Shown: in pieces, positions 41,684 to 54,561 of the stretch
How the letters are laid out: each line of letters starts with the position of its first letter
How positions within the stretch are numbered: position 1 is the first letter of the stretch
From: Bacteroidota bacterium
Lineage (GTDB): Bacteria > Bacteroidota > Ignavibacteria > Ignavibacteriales > Ignavibacteriaceae
Length of the DNA: 64,000 nt
Assembly (NCBI GenBank): GCA_022573715.1
Contig: JACZTL010000006.1
Coordinates: forward strand, 1-64,000
Direction of reading: 5' to 3'
Position numbers and translations under genes: made by a program
Notes under the pieces: generated by a model
Told to the model about the DNA's origin: nothing
Databases searched by the model: none
The model's input: the letters and a program-made list of their open reading frames with translations, nothing else

Positions 41684-44600
41684 TTAAAAAACAACTTTAT
41701 CCATCTTCTTAATTACAACGTGCGTATCTCTGTTCGGTGCAGATGGACCCCAATAATTAAATCCGTAGGTAAACTGACCGTAACCTCCCGCAAGTAAATT
41801 TGGTTTTAAGTGTGTACGTGTAAAACTGTTGTTACCACCAGCACGTTTGTTGCCCCTTACTTGTGATTTCGGAATTCCAACAGTCCTTTCAACAGCGTGA
41901 TAAACAATTGTAACACCTCTTGGTATTCTGTTACTTACAACAGCTCTTGCACAATAGACACCGTGGTCATTAAAAACTTCCACCCAATCATTGTCTTGGA
42001 TATTTAATTCAACGGCATCTTCTTCGTTTATCCAAACCGGTTCACAACCCCTTGAAAGAGTCAACATTCTTATGTTATCACCGTATGTTGTATGAATATG
42101 CCATTTACCGTGCGGTGTCAAACAGTTGAATATTTTAGCTTTTCCTTCCTTTAATGTCTCTCTTAAATCACCATATACTTCAGGTTTAGGTGACGGTTTA
42201 TATGTTGGCAAATGTTCACCAAAAGCAATGTACATTTCATGGTCCAAATAAAAGTGTTGTCTGCCTGTGAGAGTTCTCCAAGGAACTAATCGTTCAACAT
42301 TATAAGTATATGGTGCGTATGCTCTGCCGTTATTCATAAGTCCCGACCAAATTGGTGAAGTATTATACCTTCTTGGTTGTGCCTGCAAATCAGCATAATC
42401 AATTCGAACATCTTTGCTTCCTTCTGCAATATCTGCAAGGATTAATCCTGTTTTCTTTTCCATATTTTTGTAAGCACGCACTGTTAATTCACCGTTAGTT
42501 AATGAAGATAATTTTAATACTGCATTTACAGCCCATTCATCTTCTTTTAGTGAGGGATAGATTTTCCCGTCAATTTTTTCAACGTGATTATCAGGTGAAG
42601 TCAACATATTGTCATATTCATCTTCACAATTATAATGATTACCGTGAGCGCCCAATCCGTTATTTCTAACATTTTCACCCAATGCTATAAATTTTTCATA
42701 AATTTTTGTGTAGTCTCTTTCCACTACTGCTAATTTGTGCATTGTTTTTCCCGGAATTGCTTCACACTCATCTTTATACCAATCTTTTACAGTAGATTGG
42801 GAAATTTCATCTGCGGTATCGTGAGCTAACGGTGAAGCCACAATATCCTTTTGTGGTTCCGAAAGATGTTTTTTGGCAAGTTCGCTCGTTGCAAATGCAA
42901 TTTCTTTAAAAATCTGCCAATCGGTTTTAGATTCCCAAACAGGTGCAATAGCTGCAGACAACGGATGAATAAATGAGTGCATATCAGTGCTGTTTAAATC
43001 TGCTTTTTCGTACCAGGAAGCTGCAGGTAAAACTATATCGGAATAAAGAGCAGAAGAATCCATACGGAAATTGAGATCAACAACCAGATCCATTTTTCCT
43101 TTTGGGGCTACTTCGTGCCATTTAACCTCTTCGGTTTTTTCATCTTCAATATCTTTAGCGATAGCATTGGAGTGAGTTCCGAGATAATGTTTAAGCAAAT
43201 ATTCGTGACCTTTCATACTGCCCGATATTGCATTACCTCTCCATATGTACCAGGTTCTCGGGAAATTTTCTTCTGCATCTGGATCTGAAATAGAATATTT
43301 TAATTCTTTAGATTTTAATTTGTCTAGGACATATTGTTTTATTTCATCATTATTTTTGGCACCGTTTTTCATAGCTTCTTTGCAAAGCTCTAATGGATTT
43401 TCATTGAATTGAGGGTAAAACGGCATCCAACCCATTCTTACCGATTTAAAAATTTTATCAGCGTGATGTCCTCTCGTCCATTCGTTATCAGGTACTTTAT
43501 TGTAGTTTGAGAAATTGCCGTCGTAACGATATTGACAGGTATTTATGTAGTGCCAAATAGGTGCCTGCTGAAGACGAACTGCGTTAACCCAATCTTTTGC
43601 AAATGCAATTGCTCCCCAGGAATCGGTAGGTGCTAATTTTTCCTGCCCAACATAATGGTTAAGACCGCCCCCGTTTTTACCGATGCAACCTGTCAGCATA
43701 AGAGCCATAATTCCTGCTCGATAAATTAAATTATTATGATACCAGTGATTTATTCCTGCACCGATAATAATCATACATTTACCTTCAGTTGCTTCTGCAG
43801 TTTTTGCCCATTCTTTTGCAAATTGAATAACTGATTTTCTATTAATTCCGGTAAATATTTCCTGCCAAGCCGGGGTGTATGCCGCATCTTTATCATTATA
43901 ATCTTTGGGATAATCACCATCAATTTCTCTGTCTATACCATATTGTCCCATAGTTAAATCATATACAGTAGTAACAGGAACTTTTTTTCCGTTAACAGTT
44001 TCAATATATTTTACCGGGATACCTCTAAGTCTCTTTTTATCCAAGCCAAATTCTGTAAACTCTACTTGAAGAACTTCGTCATTTTTTTTAATTAAGGTTA
44101 GCAAAGGAGTAAATTCAGAATTACCTTCAGCGTTTTCCATTTTCAAGTTCCAATTGCCGCCTTTCTTTTCCCAACGATGACCGACACTTCCTTTAGGTAT
44201 TACAAGGTTTCCTGATTCTTCGTCAATGTTTAAAAATTTCCAATCTCCGTTCTCTATTTCTTTATATTTTGAAATTTGATTTGCACGAAGTAATTTTCCC
44301 GGTGTGTATTTATCTCCATCTTTAACCAATTCCACTAAGTAAGGAGAATCGGTATATTTTTTTACATAATTCAAGAAATAAGGGGTTTGTTTTTCGTGAT
44401 GAAATTCTTTTAAAATAACGTGAGTAACAGCCATCCAAAAGGCGCCGTCACTTCCGGCATGTAATGGCATCCATTGGTCGGCGTATTTTGATACTTGGCT
44501 GAAGTCGGGTGAAAACACAACCGCTTTAGTTCCGTTGTGTCTCGCTTCCGCAAAAAAATGAGTATCAGGTGTTCTTGTCATATTCAAGTTTGCACCCATA

Positions 44601-45304
44601 ACAGCTATAAACTTTGAGTTGTACCAATCTGCACTTTCAGCAACATCTGTTTGCTCGCCCCAAATTTCGGGTGATGCATTTGGCAGATCGCAATACCAAT
44701 CATAAAAACTTAGGTTCACTCCACCGAATAATTGCAGAAATCTACTTCCGGCTGCGTAACTTAACATAGACATAGCTGGGATAGGGGAGAATCCGATTAC
44801 TCTATCAGGACCATATTTTTTTGCAGTGTAAATATTAGCAGCGGCCATTATTTCAAGTACTTCATCCCAGGTTGTTCTTCTAAAACCACCCTTACCTCTC
44901 GCTTTCTGATATTTTGCTCTTTTGTCTTTGTTGTTTTGAAGATTTTCCCAGGCTTTTAAGGGGTCACCTGTTTTCTTTTTTTCTTCACGATAAAAATCTA
45001 AAAGCATACCTCTTACCAAAGGGTATTTTATACGAAGTGGGCTGTACAAATACCACGAAAAAGAAATACCTCTCTGACATCCTCTCGGTTCGTAAGGGGG
45101 AAGACTGTTTTCAAGCAGGGGATAGTCTAATTGCTGAGTTTCCCAAACAACAATACCGTCTTTAACGTGTATCTGCCAGGAGCATCCGCCTGTGCAGTTA
45201 ACCCCGTGAGTGCTTCTAACTATTTTATCGTGCTGAAATCTGTTTCTGTAAAATTCTTCCCATTCACGGGTTTCGGGTGAAATTAAATCTTGGATCCAAC
45301 TCAT
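41684..45304 (-). CDS. narG: Respiratory nitrate reductase alpha subunit NarG
   Basis: 1206 residues, normal NarG length. The FS0 cluster site is [12 protein letters not shown] with the fourth Cys in [16 protein letters not shown]. The molybdenum ligand Asp region is [33 protein letters not shown] and the C-terminal [18 protein letters not shown] match MGD-binding parts. No twin-arginine signal is visible at the N-terminus ([18 protein letters not shown]), consistent with a cytoplasm-facing enzyme. It reduces nitrate to nitrite. Confidence 0.97.
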   Translation of the reverse strand: MSWIQDLISPETREWEEFYRNRFQHDKIVRSTHGVNCTGGCSWQIHVKDGIVVWETQQLDYPLLENSLPPYEPRGCQRGISFSWYLYSPLRIKYPLVRGMLLDFYREEKKKTGDPLKAWENLQNNKDKRAKYQKARGKGGFRRTTWDEVLEIMAAANIYTAKKYGPDRVIGFSPIPAMSMLSYAAGSRFLQLFGGVNLSFYDWYCDLPNASPEIWGEQTDVAESADWYNSKFIAVMGANLNMTRTPDTHFFAEARHNGTKAVVFSPDFSQVSKYADQWMPLHAGSDGAFWMAVTHVILKEFHHEKQTPYFLNYVKKYTDSPYLVELVKDGDKYTPGKLLRANQISKYKEIENGDWKFLNIDEESGNLVIPKGSVGHRWEKKGGNWNLKMENAEGNSEFTPLLTLIKKNDEVLQVEFTEFGLDKKRLRGIPVKYIETVNGKKVPVTTVYDLTMGQYGIDREIDGDYPKDYNDKDAAYTPAWQEIFTGINRKSVIQFAKEWAKTAEATEGKCMIIIGAGINHWYHNNLIYRAGIMALMLTGCIGKNGGGLNHYVGQEKLAPTDSWGAIAFAKDWVNAVRLQQAPIWHYINTCQYRYDGNFSNYNKVPDNEWTRGHHADKIFKSVRMGWMPFYPQFNENPLELCKEAMKNGAKNNDEIKQYVLDKLKSKELKYSISDPDAEENFPRTWYIWRGNAISGSMKGHEYLLKHYLGTHSNAIAKDIEDEKTEEVKWHEVAPKGKMDLVVDLNFRMDSSALYSDIVLPAASWYEKADLNSTDMHSFIHPLSAAIAPVWESKTDWQIFKEIAFATSELAKKHLSEPQKDIVASPLAHDTADEISQSTVKDWYKDECEAIPGKTMHKLAVVERDYTKIYEKFIALGENVRNNGLGAHGNHYNCEDEYDNMLTSPDNHVEKIDGKIYPSLKEDEWAVNAVLKLSSLTNGELTVRAYKNMEKKTGLILADIAEGSKDVRIDYADLQAQPRRYNTSPIWSGLMNNGRAYAPYTYNVERLVPWRTLTGRQHFYLDHEMYIAFGEHLPTYKPSPKPEVYGDLRETLKEGKAKIFNCLTPHGKWHIHTTYGDNIRMLTLSRGCEPVWINEEDAVELNIQDNDWVEVFNDHGVYCARAVVSNRIPRGVTIVYHAVERTVGIPKSQVRGNKRAGGNNSFTRTHLKPNLLAGGYGQFTYGFNYWGPSAPNRDTHVVIKKMDKVVF

Positions 45305-45332
45305 AATAATATTCTTATATTTTTATTAATAA

Positions 45333-46229
45333 TTATTTTGACTTTAATTGTCTTTTGAAAATATCTTGTTTTACGCTAACTTTCTTTCTACCGTACCAAA
45401 CAAGCCCAAAGAATCCTAAAAGGAAAATTAAACCGATAATTCCGCTGTAAATAAAACGTTTATCGTAGTTAACAGGATGTTGATATATGGAATCATAATC
45501 GGCTTGTTTTAAAAATGCGAGTAAATAATATCTTTCGTCTTTAGTTAGTTGTTTATTTTCAAAAGCTGTTCTCATAATTGGAAAAGGGGGATTGGAAATT
45601 ATTGCATTAATTCCGGCAGCGTTTAACCGGGAGAATGCGTTGGTTAAATCTTTAGATAATAAACCGCCGCTTATCAAATTATCTTTAACTACATTGTGGC
45701 AGGATAAGCAGGGGGGACCGCTGTTTTCAAAACGCTTTTCGCCGGTAAAATATTGCCAACCGAGTTTATATTCATCTCTGCCGGCTTCATCTAAATTAAA
45801 GCCTAAACTGTTTTTTAGTGTAAACGCTGGAGTTTTGACTTCCTTAGATGTTGTTTCTGTCGGACTTTTTTCTTTTATATAATTTATAACACTTATTATT
45901 TGCGCATCGGTTAATGCCTGGTCAGGCATAATAATCTTATTATATTCGTTAAATGTTTTAACTGCTAATGGGTCACCGCTTTTTATCATTTTTTGTGATG
46001 ACTTAACAAATTTTATTATCCATCCTTCTTCTAATCTATTTTGAATATTTGCTAAATCTGGTCCAACTAATCTGCCTTGTCCGATTGTGTGACAGGCGCG
46101 GCAAACTGATAAAAATATCTTTTCCCCATTGTCCTGTGGAAATGTGGAGATAGTCGTAAAAATAATAAATAGAATAAAATATCGAAAAGAATATTGATGT
46201 GTTTTGTTAAAATTTTGACGATAAATCAT
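45333..46229 (-). CDS. Dihaem cytochrome c, first gene of the nar operon
   Basis: 298 residues. N-terminal signal (YFILFIIFTTISTFPQ), haem sites CRACH at about residue 40 and CLSCH at about 177, and a C-terminal membrane segment (YSGIIGLIFLLGFFGLVWYG) as anchor. Two cytochrome c domains in the periplasm. Placed 28 bases before narG, it probably links the nar complex to other electron carriers, like NarC of Thermus, which is a comparison only. Confidence 0.88.
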   Translation of the reverse strand: MIYRQNFNKTHQYSFRYFILFIIFTTISTFPQDNGEKIFLSVCRACHTIGQGRLVGPDLANIQNRLEEGWIIKFVKSSQKMIKSGDPLAVKTFNEYNKIIMPDQALTDAQIISVINYIKEKSPTETTSKEVKTPAFTLKNSLGFNLDEAGRDEYKLGWQYFTGEKRFENSGPPCLSCHNVVKDNLISGGLLSKDLTNAFSRLNAAGINAIISNPPFPIMRTAFENKQLTKDERYYLLAFLKQADYDSIYQHPVNYDKRFIYSGIIGLIFLLGFFGLVWYGRKKVSVKQDIFKRQLKSK

Positions 46230-46251
46230 ATTTATTCCTGTTAAAAAGAAA

Positions 46252-46279
46252 CAAAGTTAAAAACAGAGTTTTTGCTCTG
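46252..46279 (-). promoter_or_regulatory. Promoter and inverted repeat of the nar operon
   Basis: On the minus strand TAACTTTG (46259-46252) fits TAnnTTTG, 22 bases before the cytochrome start. The region 20 bases further upstream lacks TTG, but an inverted repeat CAGAG/CTCTG with a six-base centre (46264-46279) fills the spacer, as expected for a regulated promoter. Confidence 0.45.
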
Positions 46280-46757
46280 ATTAAAAATATACATTGAATA
46301 TTTTAAATGCAATAGGAATAAAAAATATATTTAAAATAATTTTAAAATGTGTTTTTATACTATCTGAATTGATGGAAAATAGAAATTTATTAAAAAAGTC
46401 TAAACTTAACTTGGGAGGGCAATTATTTTACCAGTTAATTTGCATTGCTAGGCACTAGGCATAAAAACTAAATTCAATCTTCAGCAATGTTTCTATCTAT
46501 TTCAATTTATTTCCATTTCCTCAGTAAAATTTACCGGGAGTTGTAATACCATTGTGTTCGACTCTTGGTATATTCGTGGGTACAAAAAAGAATGGCATAA
46601 CAATATAATAAAACATTATTCTGTGGAACATAGCCAGGTATAATTTTGTTTAATTATTATAAAAAATGACTTTTTATCTATATTATATTTAAAAAATAAA
46701 TTTTAATTTTTATCATATTTCCATTTTAATATTACAAAAAGATTTTTATATTCTTTT
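46280..46757. other. Intergenic region between nar operon and subtilase gene
   Basis: About 480 bases, AT-rich, no ORF or RNA gene recognised. A 7-base tandem CTAGGCACTAGGCA lies at 46448-46461. The divergent promoters must be here. Confidence 0.5.
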
Positions 46758-48560
46758 ATGCTAAAAAATTACTCTAAATACCCCATTATAATTTTTACTT
46801 TAATAGTCTTTTTATTTTCTGCTTCCGCTCTTTTTTCACAAAATGCATTGAATAAAATTTCAAATCGTTTAAGCGAAAAAATTTCAGGTACAAAAGCAAA
46901 CGAAACAGAACTTGTATGGATATTTTTTACAGATAAAGGTAAATCTTTGAACAAGTATTTTGAAAATCCAAGCAGTGTAGTTAGTCCTAAGTCCTTAGCC
47001 CGCCGGGCAAAATATTACAAAGGTCGTCCATTAATTGATGAGTCAGATATTCCCGTTAATCAAGATTATATTGAACAAGTTGAAAAACTTGGTGTAAAAC
47101 TTAAACATAAAACAAAATGGTTTAACGGTATTTCCGCTTATGTTAAAAAAGAAGTTATTGAACAAATTGCTCTATTGCCCTTTGTTAAAAAGATTGACCT
47201 TGTGGGAAAATTTAAAGTAAACAGGGAAATTGAAAAACCTGAGAAAGTAAACTCAATACCCAATAATTTATTTAAGAATAATTCCCACACTTTTAATTAC
47301 GGATTTTCAATTGCCGCACTTAACCAGATAAATGTTCCTGCTTTGCACGACGAAGAATTTACAGGAACTGGTATTACAATTGCATTAATGGATGCGGGTT
47401 TTAGCAACTTAACTCACGAAGTATTTAATACCAGACCAATGAAAATTAATGCCAAGTGGGATTTTGTAAACAATGATCCTGATGTTTCAAATCAAGCAGA
47501 TTCAGGTGAAGGATCACACGGAACTTATACTTTGTCAATTATTGGGGGATTTAAAGAAGGAAGTTTAATTGGACCTGCTTTTGATGCAACTTATTTATTA
47601 GCTAAAACAGAAAATACATTTTCCGAATCACCGATTGAAGAAGATAACTGGGTTGCTGCTATGGAATGGGCTGATGGATTAGGAGTTGATATAATTTCTA
47701 CTTCTCTTGGTTACAGAGACGGTTTTCAATTTGGGTTTACGGATTATACCGCTGCAGATATGGACGGAAATACTACAATTATTACAATTGCAGCAGACCT
47801 TGCTGTTGGAAAAGGAATAATAGTAGTCAATTCAGTAGGAAATGAAGCAAATAACTTTCCTGGACAACAGAATTCCTTAGTTGCACCTGCTGACGGTGAC
47901 AGCGTAATTGCTGTGGGGGCAGTTACAACAACTGGTGCAATTGCAAGTTTTAGCAGCAGAGGTCCTACAGCTGACGGTAGAATAAAACCGGATGTTGTAG
48001 CTACCGGGGTAAGTGTATTTTATGCAACTGGTACGCCAGGGTCTAATGGATATTCGAATTCTCGATCAGGTACTTCATTTAGTTGTCCTTTAACTGCAGG
48101 TGTAGCTGCTCTTATTTTGCAAAAGCATCCAACTTGGTCACCAATTCAAATAAGAGAAGCACTGCGTATGACGGCTTCAAATGCAGGCAGCCCAAACAAT
48201 AATTTTGGATGGGGAATTATAAATGCTCTCGATGCCTCAAATTATTCTCCTACTGCAATATTTGACAATGAAGATATTATTCCTGAAAATTTTGCATTGG
48301 ACCAAAATTATCCCAATCCTTTTAACCCAAGTACAAGAATAAGATATCATGTAAAAGCAGCAGGATTTGTAAGTCTTAGAATTTTTAATGTATTGGGCAA
48401 TGAAGTGGCACTTTTAGTTAATCAGGAAAAACCTGCAGGAACTTACGAAGCTCAATTTAACGCCGAAGTTGACGGAAGAACTTTACCGAGCGGTGTCTAT
48501 TTTTACAGGATTACAATCGGTAATTTTATTTCAACCAAAAAAATGATTTTAGCTAAGTAA
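46758..48560 (+). CDS. Secreted S8 subtilisin-like protease with T9SS-type sorting tail
   Basis: 600 residues. Signal peptide (YPIIIFTLIVFLFSASALFSQ), then an inhibitor-like propeptide to about 170. Catalytic residues: D212 in ALMDAGFSN, H254 in GEGSHGTYTL, N362 in NSVGNEANN and S440 in RSGTSFSCPLTAG. From about residue 515 comes the C-terminal sorting domain: FALDQNYPNPFNPSTRIRY and LPSGVYFYRI, used for type IX secretion to the cell surface. It should degrade external proteins. Confidence 0.94.
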   Translation: MLKNYSKYPIIIFTLIVFLFSASALFSQNALNKISNRLSEKISGTKANETELVWIFFTDKGKSLNKYFENPSSVVSPKSLARRAKYYKGRPLIDESDIPVNQDYIEQVEKLGVKLKHKTKWFNGISAYVKKEVIEQIALLPFVKKIDLVGKFKVNREIEKPEKVNSIPNNLFKNNSHTFNYGFSIAALNQINVPALHDEEFTGTGITIALMDAGFSNLTHEVFNTRPMKINAKWDFVNNDPDVSNQADSGEGSHGTYTLSIIGGFKEGSLIGPAFDATYLLAKTENTFSESPIEEDNWVAAMEWADGLGVDIISTSLGYRDGFQFGFTDYTAADMDGNTTIITIAADLAVGKGIIVVNSVGNEANNFPGQQNSLVAPADGDSVIAVGAVTTTGAIASFSSRGPTADGRIKPDVVATGVSVFYATGTPGSNGYSNSRSGTSFSCPLTAGVAALILQKHPTWSPIQIREALRMTASNAGSPNNNFGWGIINALDASNYSPTAIFDNEDIIPENFALDQNYPNPFNPSTRIRYHVKAAGFVSLRIFNVLGNEVALLVNQEKPAGTYEAQFNAEVDGRTLPSGVYFYRITIGNFISTKKMILAK

Positions 48561-48653
48561 CAAAACACTTCCAAAAAACTCACCGTTTTTATTTTATATG
48601 AGGCTAATATTTTTTTTAACTTTTAGTCTCAACCTTTAAGTCATTTACCCAAT

Positions 48654-48684
48654 CTGAAAAGCACACGTTTTTTCAATATCTTTG
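48654..48684 (+). promoter_or_regulatory. Likely eno promoter
   Basis: CTG (48654), 20 bases, TATCTTTG (48677-48684), a full -7 match. The eno start is 56 bases downstream. Confidence 0.4.
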
Positions 48685-48719
48685 TATATTACTATTAATT
48701 AATTTGAATAAAATTTTAA

Positions 48720-50033
<1,314 letters not shown>

Positions 50034-50083
50034 TTGTATAATTTTTATAGAATATAAAAACCTAGTTATTAGAAAGTATTATG

Positions 50084-50133
50084 ATGTCATCTTTTCCTGT
50101 CAAAAACAGGCAAGTAAAAAGATGACATTTTTT
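50084..50133 (+). terminator. Rho-independent terminator after eno
   Basis: ATGTCATCTTTT (50084-50095) pairs with AAAAGATGACAT (50117-50128), with an inner stem CCTG/CAGG, then a T run. Confidence 0.8.
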
Positions 50134-50157
50134 AATTAATTATAAAACTATAAAACA

Positions 50158-51048
50158 ATGATTTTACTCGGTGAACTTTTTGCAGTTCTAACTGCAGTAT
50201 CCTGGTCCGGAAGTTCTTTTGCTTTTGCGGAAGCTGCTGAAAGAACTGGTTCTGTTCAGTTAAACGTAAACCGAATTATTATAGCAGCAATATTATTGTT
50301 CTTTACGGTTATTCTTTTCAATTTTAATTACAACATCTCTTTTTATCAATTAGAATTTCTTGCAATTAGCGGAGTGGTAGGAATTGTCTTGGGGGATACA
50401 TTTTTATTCAGCGCTTTTAAAAAAATAGGTGCAAGAATGAGCATGCTCATGATGTCATTAGTACCTGTTATAAGTGCAGTTCTTGCCTTCTTTTTTCTTG
50501 ATGAAATTTTAAGTCTTAAAGTAATGATAGGAATTTTCATTACTCTTTCGGGAATAGCTCTTGTAGTTTTTGCAAGCAATAAATCTTTAAACGCTAAATA
50601 TAAAATCACAAAGATCGGATTGTTCTTTGGATTTTTGGGTGCTGTAGGGCAAGCTACGGGATTAATTTTGGCTAAAGAAGCATTTAATTCAGGCGAACTA
50701 AATGAATTTGTTGCAACGTTTGTAAGAATATTTGCATCTGCAATTGTAATTTTACCGTTTACAATATTAATAAAGAAATATAAAAATCCGATCAAACTTT
50801 ATAAAAAAGATCCAAAAGCATTACTTTTTACATTTATCGGTACGGTTTTTGGACCCTTTCTCGGTATCACGCTAAGTCTTCTTGCAATCAAATATACAAA
50901 GGTAGGAATTGCGACTACTCTTATGTCTACTGTACCCGTTTTGATGCTTCCAATGGCAAAGTATATTCATAAAGAAAAATTTAACTGGAAGATAATATTA
51001 GGTACATTTATAGCAGTTGGCGGTGTAGCTGTTATCTTTTTAAGATAG
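50158..51048 (+). CDS. EamA/DMT-family transporter
   Basis: 296 residues, ten membrane segments arranged as two EamA repeats (first ends IGIFITLSGIALVVFASN, second ends ILGTFIAVGGVAVIFL). N-terminus ILLGELFAVLTAVSWSGSSF. Members export metabolites or amino acids; the substrate is unknown. It follows the eno terminator and so has its own promoter. Confidence 0.9.
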   Translation: MILLGELFAVLTAVSWSGSSFAFAEAAERTGSVQLNVNRIIIAAILLFFTVILFNFNYNISFYQLEFLAISGVVGIVLGDTFLFSAFKKIGARMSMLMMSLVPVISAVLAFFFLDEILSLKVMIGIFITLSGIALVVFASNKSLNAKYKITKIGLFFGFLGAVGQATGLILAKEAFNSGELNEFVATFVRIFASAIVILPFTILIKKYKNPIKLYKKDPKALLFTFIGTVFGPFLGITLSLLAIKYTKVGIATTLMSTVPVLMLPMAKYIHKEKFNWKIILGTFIAVGGVAVIFLR

Positions 51049-51234
51049 ATATTTTCCCCCAATATTTTATTTATTGATTCTCGAAAGTTGTTTTAATATT
51101 ATGATTAGGAATTAATTTATATGGTCACTGACTGTGGAAATTAGAATAAGCAATTTTGATATTAACGCAAGATATGTAAGCTATTCCTATAACGGTGCTA
51201 TTGTCTCCAGTTTGGAATAAATATCGGTGCTGTG

Positions 51235-51741
51235 TTAAGCAGATAAAATTTTCTTGTAGTTGCTATAAGTACCTTCATCAAAACAAACAAAAATTACTTT
51301 CTCAAAAGTATCATTATTATTGAGAAAATTTTTCACTTCTCTGATTGCAATTTTTGTGGCAAGCTCTATTGGAAAACGGTAAACACCCGTGCTGATTGCA
51401 GGGAAGGCAATGCTTTTTATTTTATTTTCAACTGCAAGCCTTAATGAATTTTTATAACAGTTTACAAGCAGGTTTTCTTCTTTGTATTTGCCTCCGTTCC
51501 AAACAGGACCAACGGTGTGTATTACATATTTAGTAGGCAGGCTATAACCTTTTGTGATCTTTGCTTCTCCGGTGGGGCAGCCATTTAGTGTTCTGCACTC
51601 TTCAAAAAGTTCTTTCCCTGCTGCCCGATGTATCGCTCCGTCAACTCCACCACCACCAAGCAGGGTTGTGTTTGCTGCATTAACTATGGCATCAACTTTT
51701 AGCTTTGTTATGTCGCCTTTGTGCAGTTTTATTCTTTCCAT
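51235..51741 (-). CDS. Macro-domain protein, O-acetyl-ADP-ribose deacetylase-like
   Basis: 168 residues from ATG 51741; the frame extends to 51771 but [15 protein letters not shown] is the family's normal start. The ADP-ribose site [18 protein letters not shown], the [17 protein letters not shown] segment and the loop [11 protein letters not shown] mark the MacroD-type group, which removes acyl groups or ADP-ribose. Its role here is unknown. Confidence 0.92.
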   Translation of the reverse strand: MERIKLHKGDITKLKVDAIVNAANTTLLGGGGVDGAIHRAAGKELFEECRTLNGCPTGEAKITKGYSLPTKYVIHTVGPVWNGGKYKEENLLVNCYKNSLRLAVENKIKSIAFPAISTGVYRFPIELATKIAIREVKNFLNNNDTFEKVIFVCFDEGTYSNYKKILSA

Positions 51742-51760
51742 ATTTTTATAGTTTAAAATT

Positions 51761-51880
51761 CCAATAAACAAATTCCAATTTTCAAATAAATCTCAAATGC
51801 TAATATTTAAATTCCAAATATTTGTTTTTTGAATATTGGAATTTACCTGCCCGCCGTATTGTGTACTTTGGGAGGCAGGT
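51761..51880. repeat. AT-rich inverted repeats and a CCTGCC hairpin
   Basis: Copies of AATTCCAA and its complement TTGGAATT occur at 51760-51845. ACCTGCC (51845-51851) and GGCAGGT (51874-51880) form a stem with a 22-base loop. It lies between the macro-domain gene and kbl, both on the minus strand; a REP-like repeat or transcript stabiliser. Confidence 0.45.
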
Positions 51881-51908
51881 TTGGGATTTGATTTTTGAAA
51901 TTTGTTAT

Positions 51909-53099
51909 TTAAACACCAATTTCATCTTTAACTTCTTTAAAAGCCTTAATAGCAAAATCAAGATCTTCTTTAGTATGTGCCGCAGAGATTTGCACTCTTA
52001 TTCTTGCAGTACCTTTAGGCACAACTGGATAAAAGAAACCAATAACATAAACACCTTTCTCCAATAATTTGGAAGCCATATTTTGTGCAAGTACAGCATC
52101 TCCCATCATAATAGGCACTATCGGGTGTTTGCCTTCTTTAATTTCAAACCCGGCCTCACTAATTTTCTCACGAAAATACTTTGTGTTCTCTTCAAGTCTG
52201 TCACGTAATTCTGTTGTTGAGCTTAGCATTTTCAATACTTTAAGAGATGCTACAACAATGCTGGGAGCAACTGTATTAGAGAACAAATACGGTCTGGAGC
52301 GTTGACGAAGTAAATCAATAATTTCTTTTCTTCCGCTTGTATACCCTCCGCTTGCCCCACCTAATGCTTTGCCGAGTGTACCTGTTATTATATCCACTCT
52401 ACCCAAAACGCCGTTATATTCTGGGGTACCCTTACCGTGCGTGCCCATAATCCCAACTGCGTGTGAATCATCAACCATTACCATGGCGCCGTATTTATCG
52501 GCAAGGTTGCAGATATCTTTTAGATTAGCAATAAAACCATCCATAGAAAAAACTCCGTCTGTAGCAATAAGAATTTGATTAACATTTTCCCCTTTTGCTT
52601 CCTTTAATTTTTCTTCAAGGTCGTTCATATCGCTGTTTTTATAGCGGTACCTTTTTGCTTTGCAGAGTCTAACTCCGTCAATTATACTTGCGTGATTTAA
52701 TTCATCACTTATTACTGCATCGTTTTCATTAAGTATCGTTTCAAACAATCCGCCGTTGGCATCAAAGCAGGAAGTATAAAGGATTGTATCTTCGGTTTCT
52801 AAAAATTCAGTAATCTTTTTTTCAAGTTCTATGTGTATTTGTTGAGTTCCGCAGATAAATCGTACCGAAGATAAACCGTAACCCCATTTGTCGTAGCTTT
52901 CTTTCGCAGCTTTAATTATTTCCGGATTGTTTGCCAAACCGAGATAATTATTAGCACACATATTAAGCACTTTTTGGCCTGTCGATACTTCTATATTTGC
53001 TTTTTGCGGACTTGTAATAATACGTTCGTTTTTATAGAGTCCTTCGTTTTCTATTTCAGTTAAAATATTATTGTAATAACTTTTGGTTGATTCAGTCAT
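51909..53099 (-). CDS. kbl: Glycine C-acetyltransferase (2-amino-3-ketobutyrate CoA ligase)
   Basis: 396 residues, PLP-dependent alpha-oxoamine synthase. [18 protein letters not shown], the coenzyme-stacking [11 protein letters not shown], the Asp in [14 protein letters not shown] and the Schiff-base Lys in [14 protein letters not shown] are all present. It converts 2-amino-3-oxobutyrate and CoA to glycine and acetyl-CoA. The tdh gene upstream supplies its substrate, so the pair forms the threonine degradation pathway. Confidence 0.95.
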   Translation of the reverse strand: MTESTKSYYNNILTEIENEGLYKNERIITSPQKANIEVSTGQKVLNMCANNYLGLANNPEIIKAAKESYDKWGYGLSSVRFICGTQQIHIELEKKITEFLETEDTILYTSCFDANGGLFETILNENDAVISDELNHASIIDGVRLCKAKRYRYKNSDMNDLEEKLKEAKGENVNQILIATDGVFSMDGFIANLKDICNLADKYGAMVMVDDSHAVGIMGTHGKGTPEYNGVLGRVDIITGTLGKALGGASGGYTSGRKEIIDLLRQRSRPYLFSNTVAPSIVVASLKVLKMLSSTTELRDRLEENTKYFREKISEAGFEIKEGKHPIVPIMMGDAVLAQNMASKLLEKGVYVIGFFYPVVPKGTARIRVQISAAHTKEDLDFAIKAFKEVKDEIGV

Positions 53100-53187
53100 T
53101 TTAAAGCCTCATAATTTTTTTAATCTGTGATTATCCGCTCAATCAGCGTTCTATTAAAATAATACAGATTTCTCGGATTATACTGAT

Positions 53188-54240
53188 TTACGCTGATTCT
53201 TCCTCTAACCAATTAAGAATTATTTTACCTGATTTCTTGCTTCTCATCAATTGAAATCCTTCCTCAAAATCTTTATATGAAAAACGATGAGTAATAACCG
53301 GAGAAACATCCAAACCGGATTGTATCATAGCCTGCATTTTATACCAGGTTTCAAACATTCTGCGTCCATAAATTCCGCGAAGATTTAATCCGTTAAAAAT
53401 TATTTTTTTCCAATTAACGGAAGCATCTGAAGGAAGAAGACCCAGCAATGCTATTTTCCCACCGTGGAACATAACATTAATCATATCATTAAGAGCTTTA
53501 GAATTGCCGGACATTTCTAGTCCCACGTCAAATCCTTCTTTCATTCCGAGTTCTTTAATAATGTCAGGAAGCTTTTCTTTTGAAACATCAACGGCTCTTG
53601 CGACGCCTATTTTTTTTGCAAGTTCTAATCTGTAGGGATTTACATCGGTTATAACAACAAATCTTGCACCTGCGTGTTTGGCAATTGCAGCCGCCATTAT
53701 TCCGATTGGCCCGGCTCCTGTTATTAAAACATCTTCACCGAGTAAATCATAAGAAAGTGCAGTATGTGTTGCGTTTCCGAGGGGGTCAAAGAATGAAAGA
53801 ATATCAGTGGGTATTCGGGAATCGCAGTGCCAGACATTAAATACAGGGATAGAAAGATATTCAGCAAAACAACCTGGCCGGTTTACACCCACACCTTTTG
53901 TATTTGGACAGAGATGTCTTCTTCCAGCTCTACAGTTTCTACAATGTCCGCAAGTGATATGACCTTCACCGCTTACAAGTTCACCAATTTGTACATCTTT
54001 AACATTACTTCCAATTTCTACAACTTTTCCGACATATTCATGACCCACAACCATGGGAACAGGAATAGTCTTTTGTGCCCATTCATCCCAATTATAAATA
54101 TGAATATCTGTTCCGCATATTGCAGTTTTATGAATTTTAATTAGAACATCATCAATTCCGATTTCAGGTACAGGTACTTCGTCGAGCCACAGACCTTCTT
54201 TTGCTTCTTTTTTAACAAGAGCTTTCATTGTCTTGTTCAT
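53188..54240 (-). CDS. tdh: L-threonine 3-dehydrogenase
   Basis: 350 residues, zinc alcohol dehydrogenase family. Catalytic zinc Cys in [16 protein letters not shown] with His-Glu in VGHEYVGKV; structural zinc cysteines [18 protein letters not shown] site [19 protein letters not shown]. It oxidises threonine to 2-amino-3-oxobutyrate for Kbl. kbl lies 88 bases downstream. Confidence 0.95.
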   Translation of the reverse strand: MNKTMKALVKKEAKEGLWLDEVPVPEIGIDDVLIKIHKTAICGTDIHIYNWDEWAQKTIPVPMVVGHEYVGKVVEIGSNVKDVQIGELVSGEGHITCGHCRNCRAGRRHLCPNTKGVGVNRPGCFAEYLSIPVFNVWHCDSRIPTDILSFFDPLGNATHTALSYDLLGEDVLITGAGPIGIMAAAIAKHAGARFVVITDVNPYRLELAKKIGVARAVDVSKEKLPDIIKELGMKEGFDVGLEMSGNSKALNDMINVMFHGGKIALLGLLPSDASVNWKKIIFNGLNLRGIYGRRMFETWYKMQAMIQSGLDVSPVITHRFSYKDFEEGFQLMRSKKSGKIILNWLEEESA

Positions 54241-54561
54241 TTTCTACCTTGTATTAAAATCAAAAAAATGAATTTAATTTAGTTAATCTAAAATTAGATA
54301 TTAGCTTTGCAAACAACAAATTATGGGGAGGAAAATTTTATAAAAAATTTAATTAAGTGTTATTAAATTTAACTTTTAGTAATCTTCCGATCATTTTCCC
54401 GATTATTTTGTAAGAAATAACATTAGTATTTTATAAGAAGTTACAACCGTGACAGCATTAAATAGAAATATTTCAAAATTATTGTAAATTATCATAGATA
54501 ATAAATTTCTTTTATGAAATAGAAAAGATTATTGATAAGTAAAATCAAGAGAGAATATAAA
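54241..54561. other. Divergent promoter region of tdh and fumC
   Basis: About 320 bases with no ORF. ATCTAAAATTAGAT (54286-54299), six-base arms, lies 46 bases upstream of tdh and may be an operator. Confidence 0.4.

Noticed and set aside
48600-48634. Terminator after the subtilase gene
   Set aside because: TGAGGCTAA and TTAGTCTCA can pair, but no T run follows and the loop is a T-rich stretch, so it was not listed.
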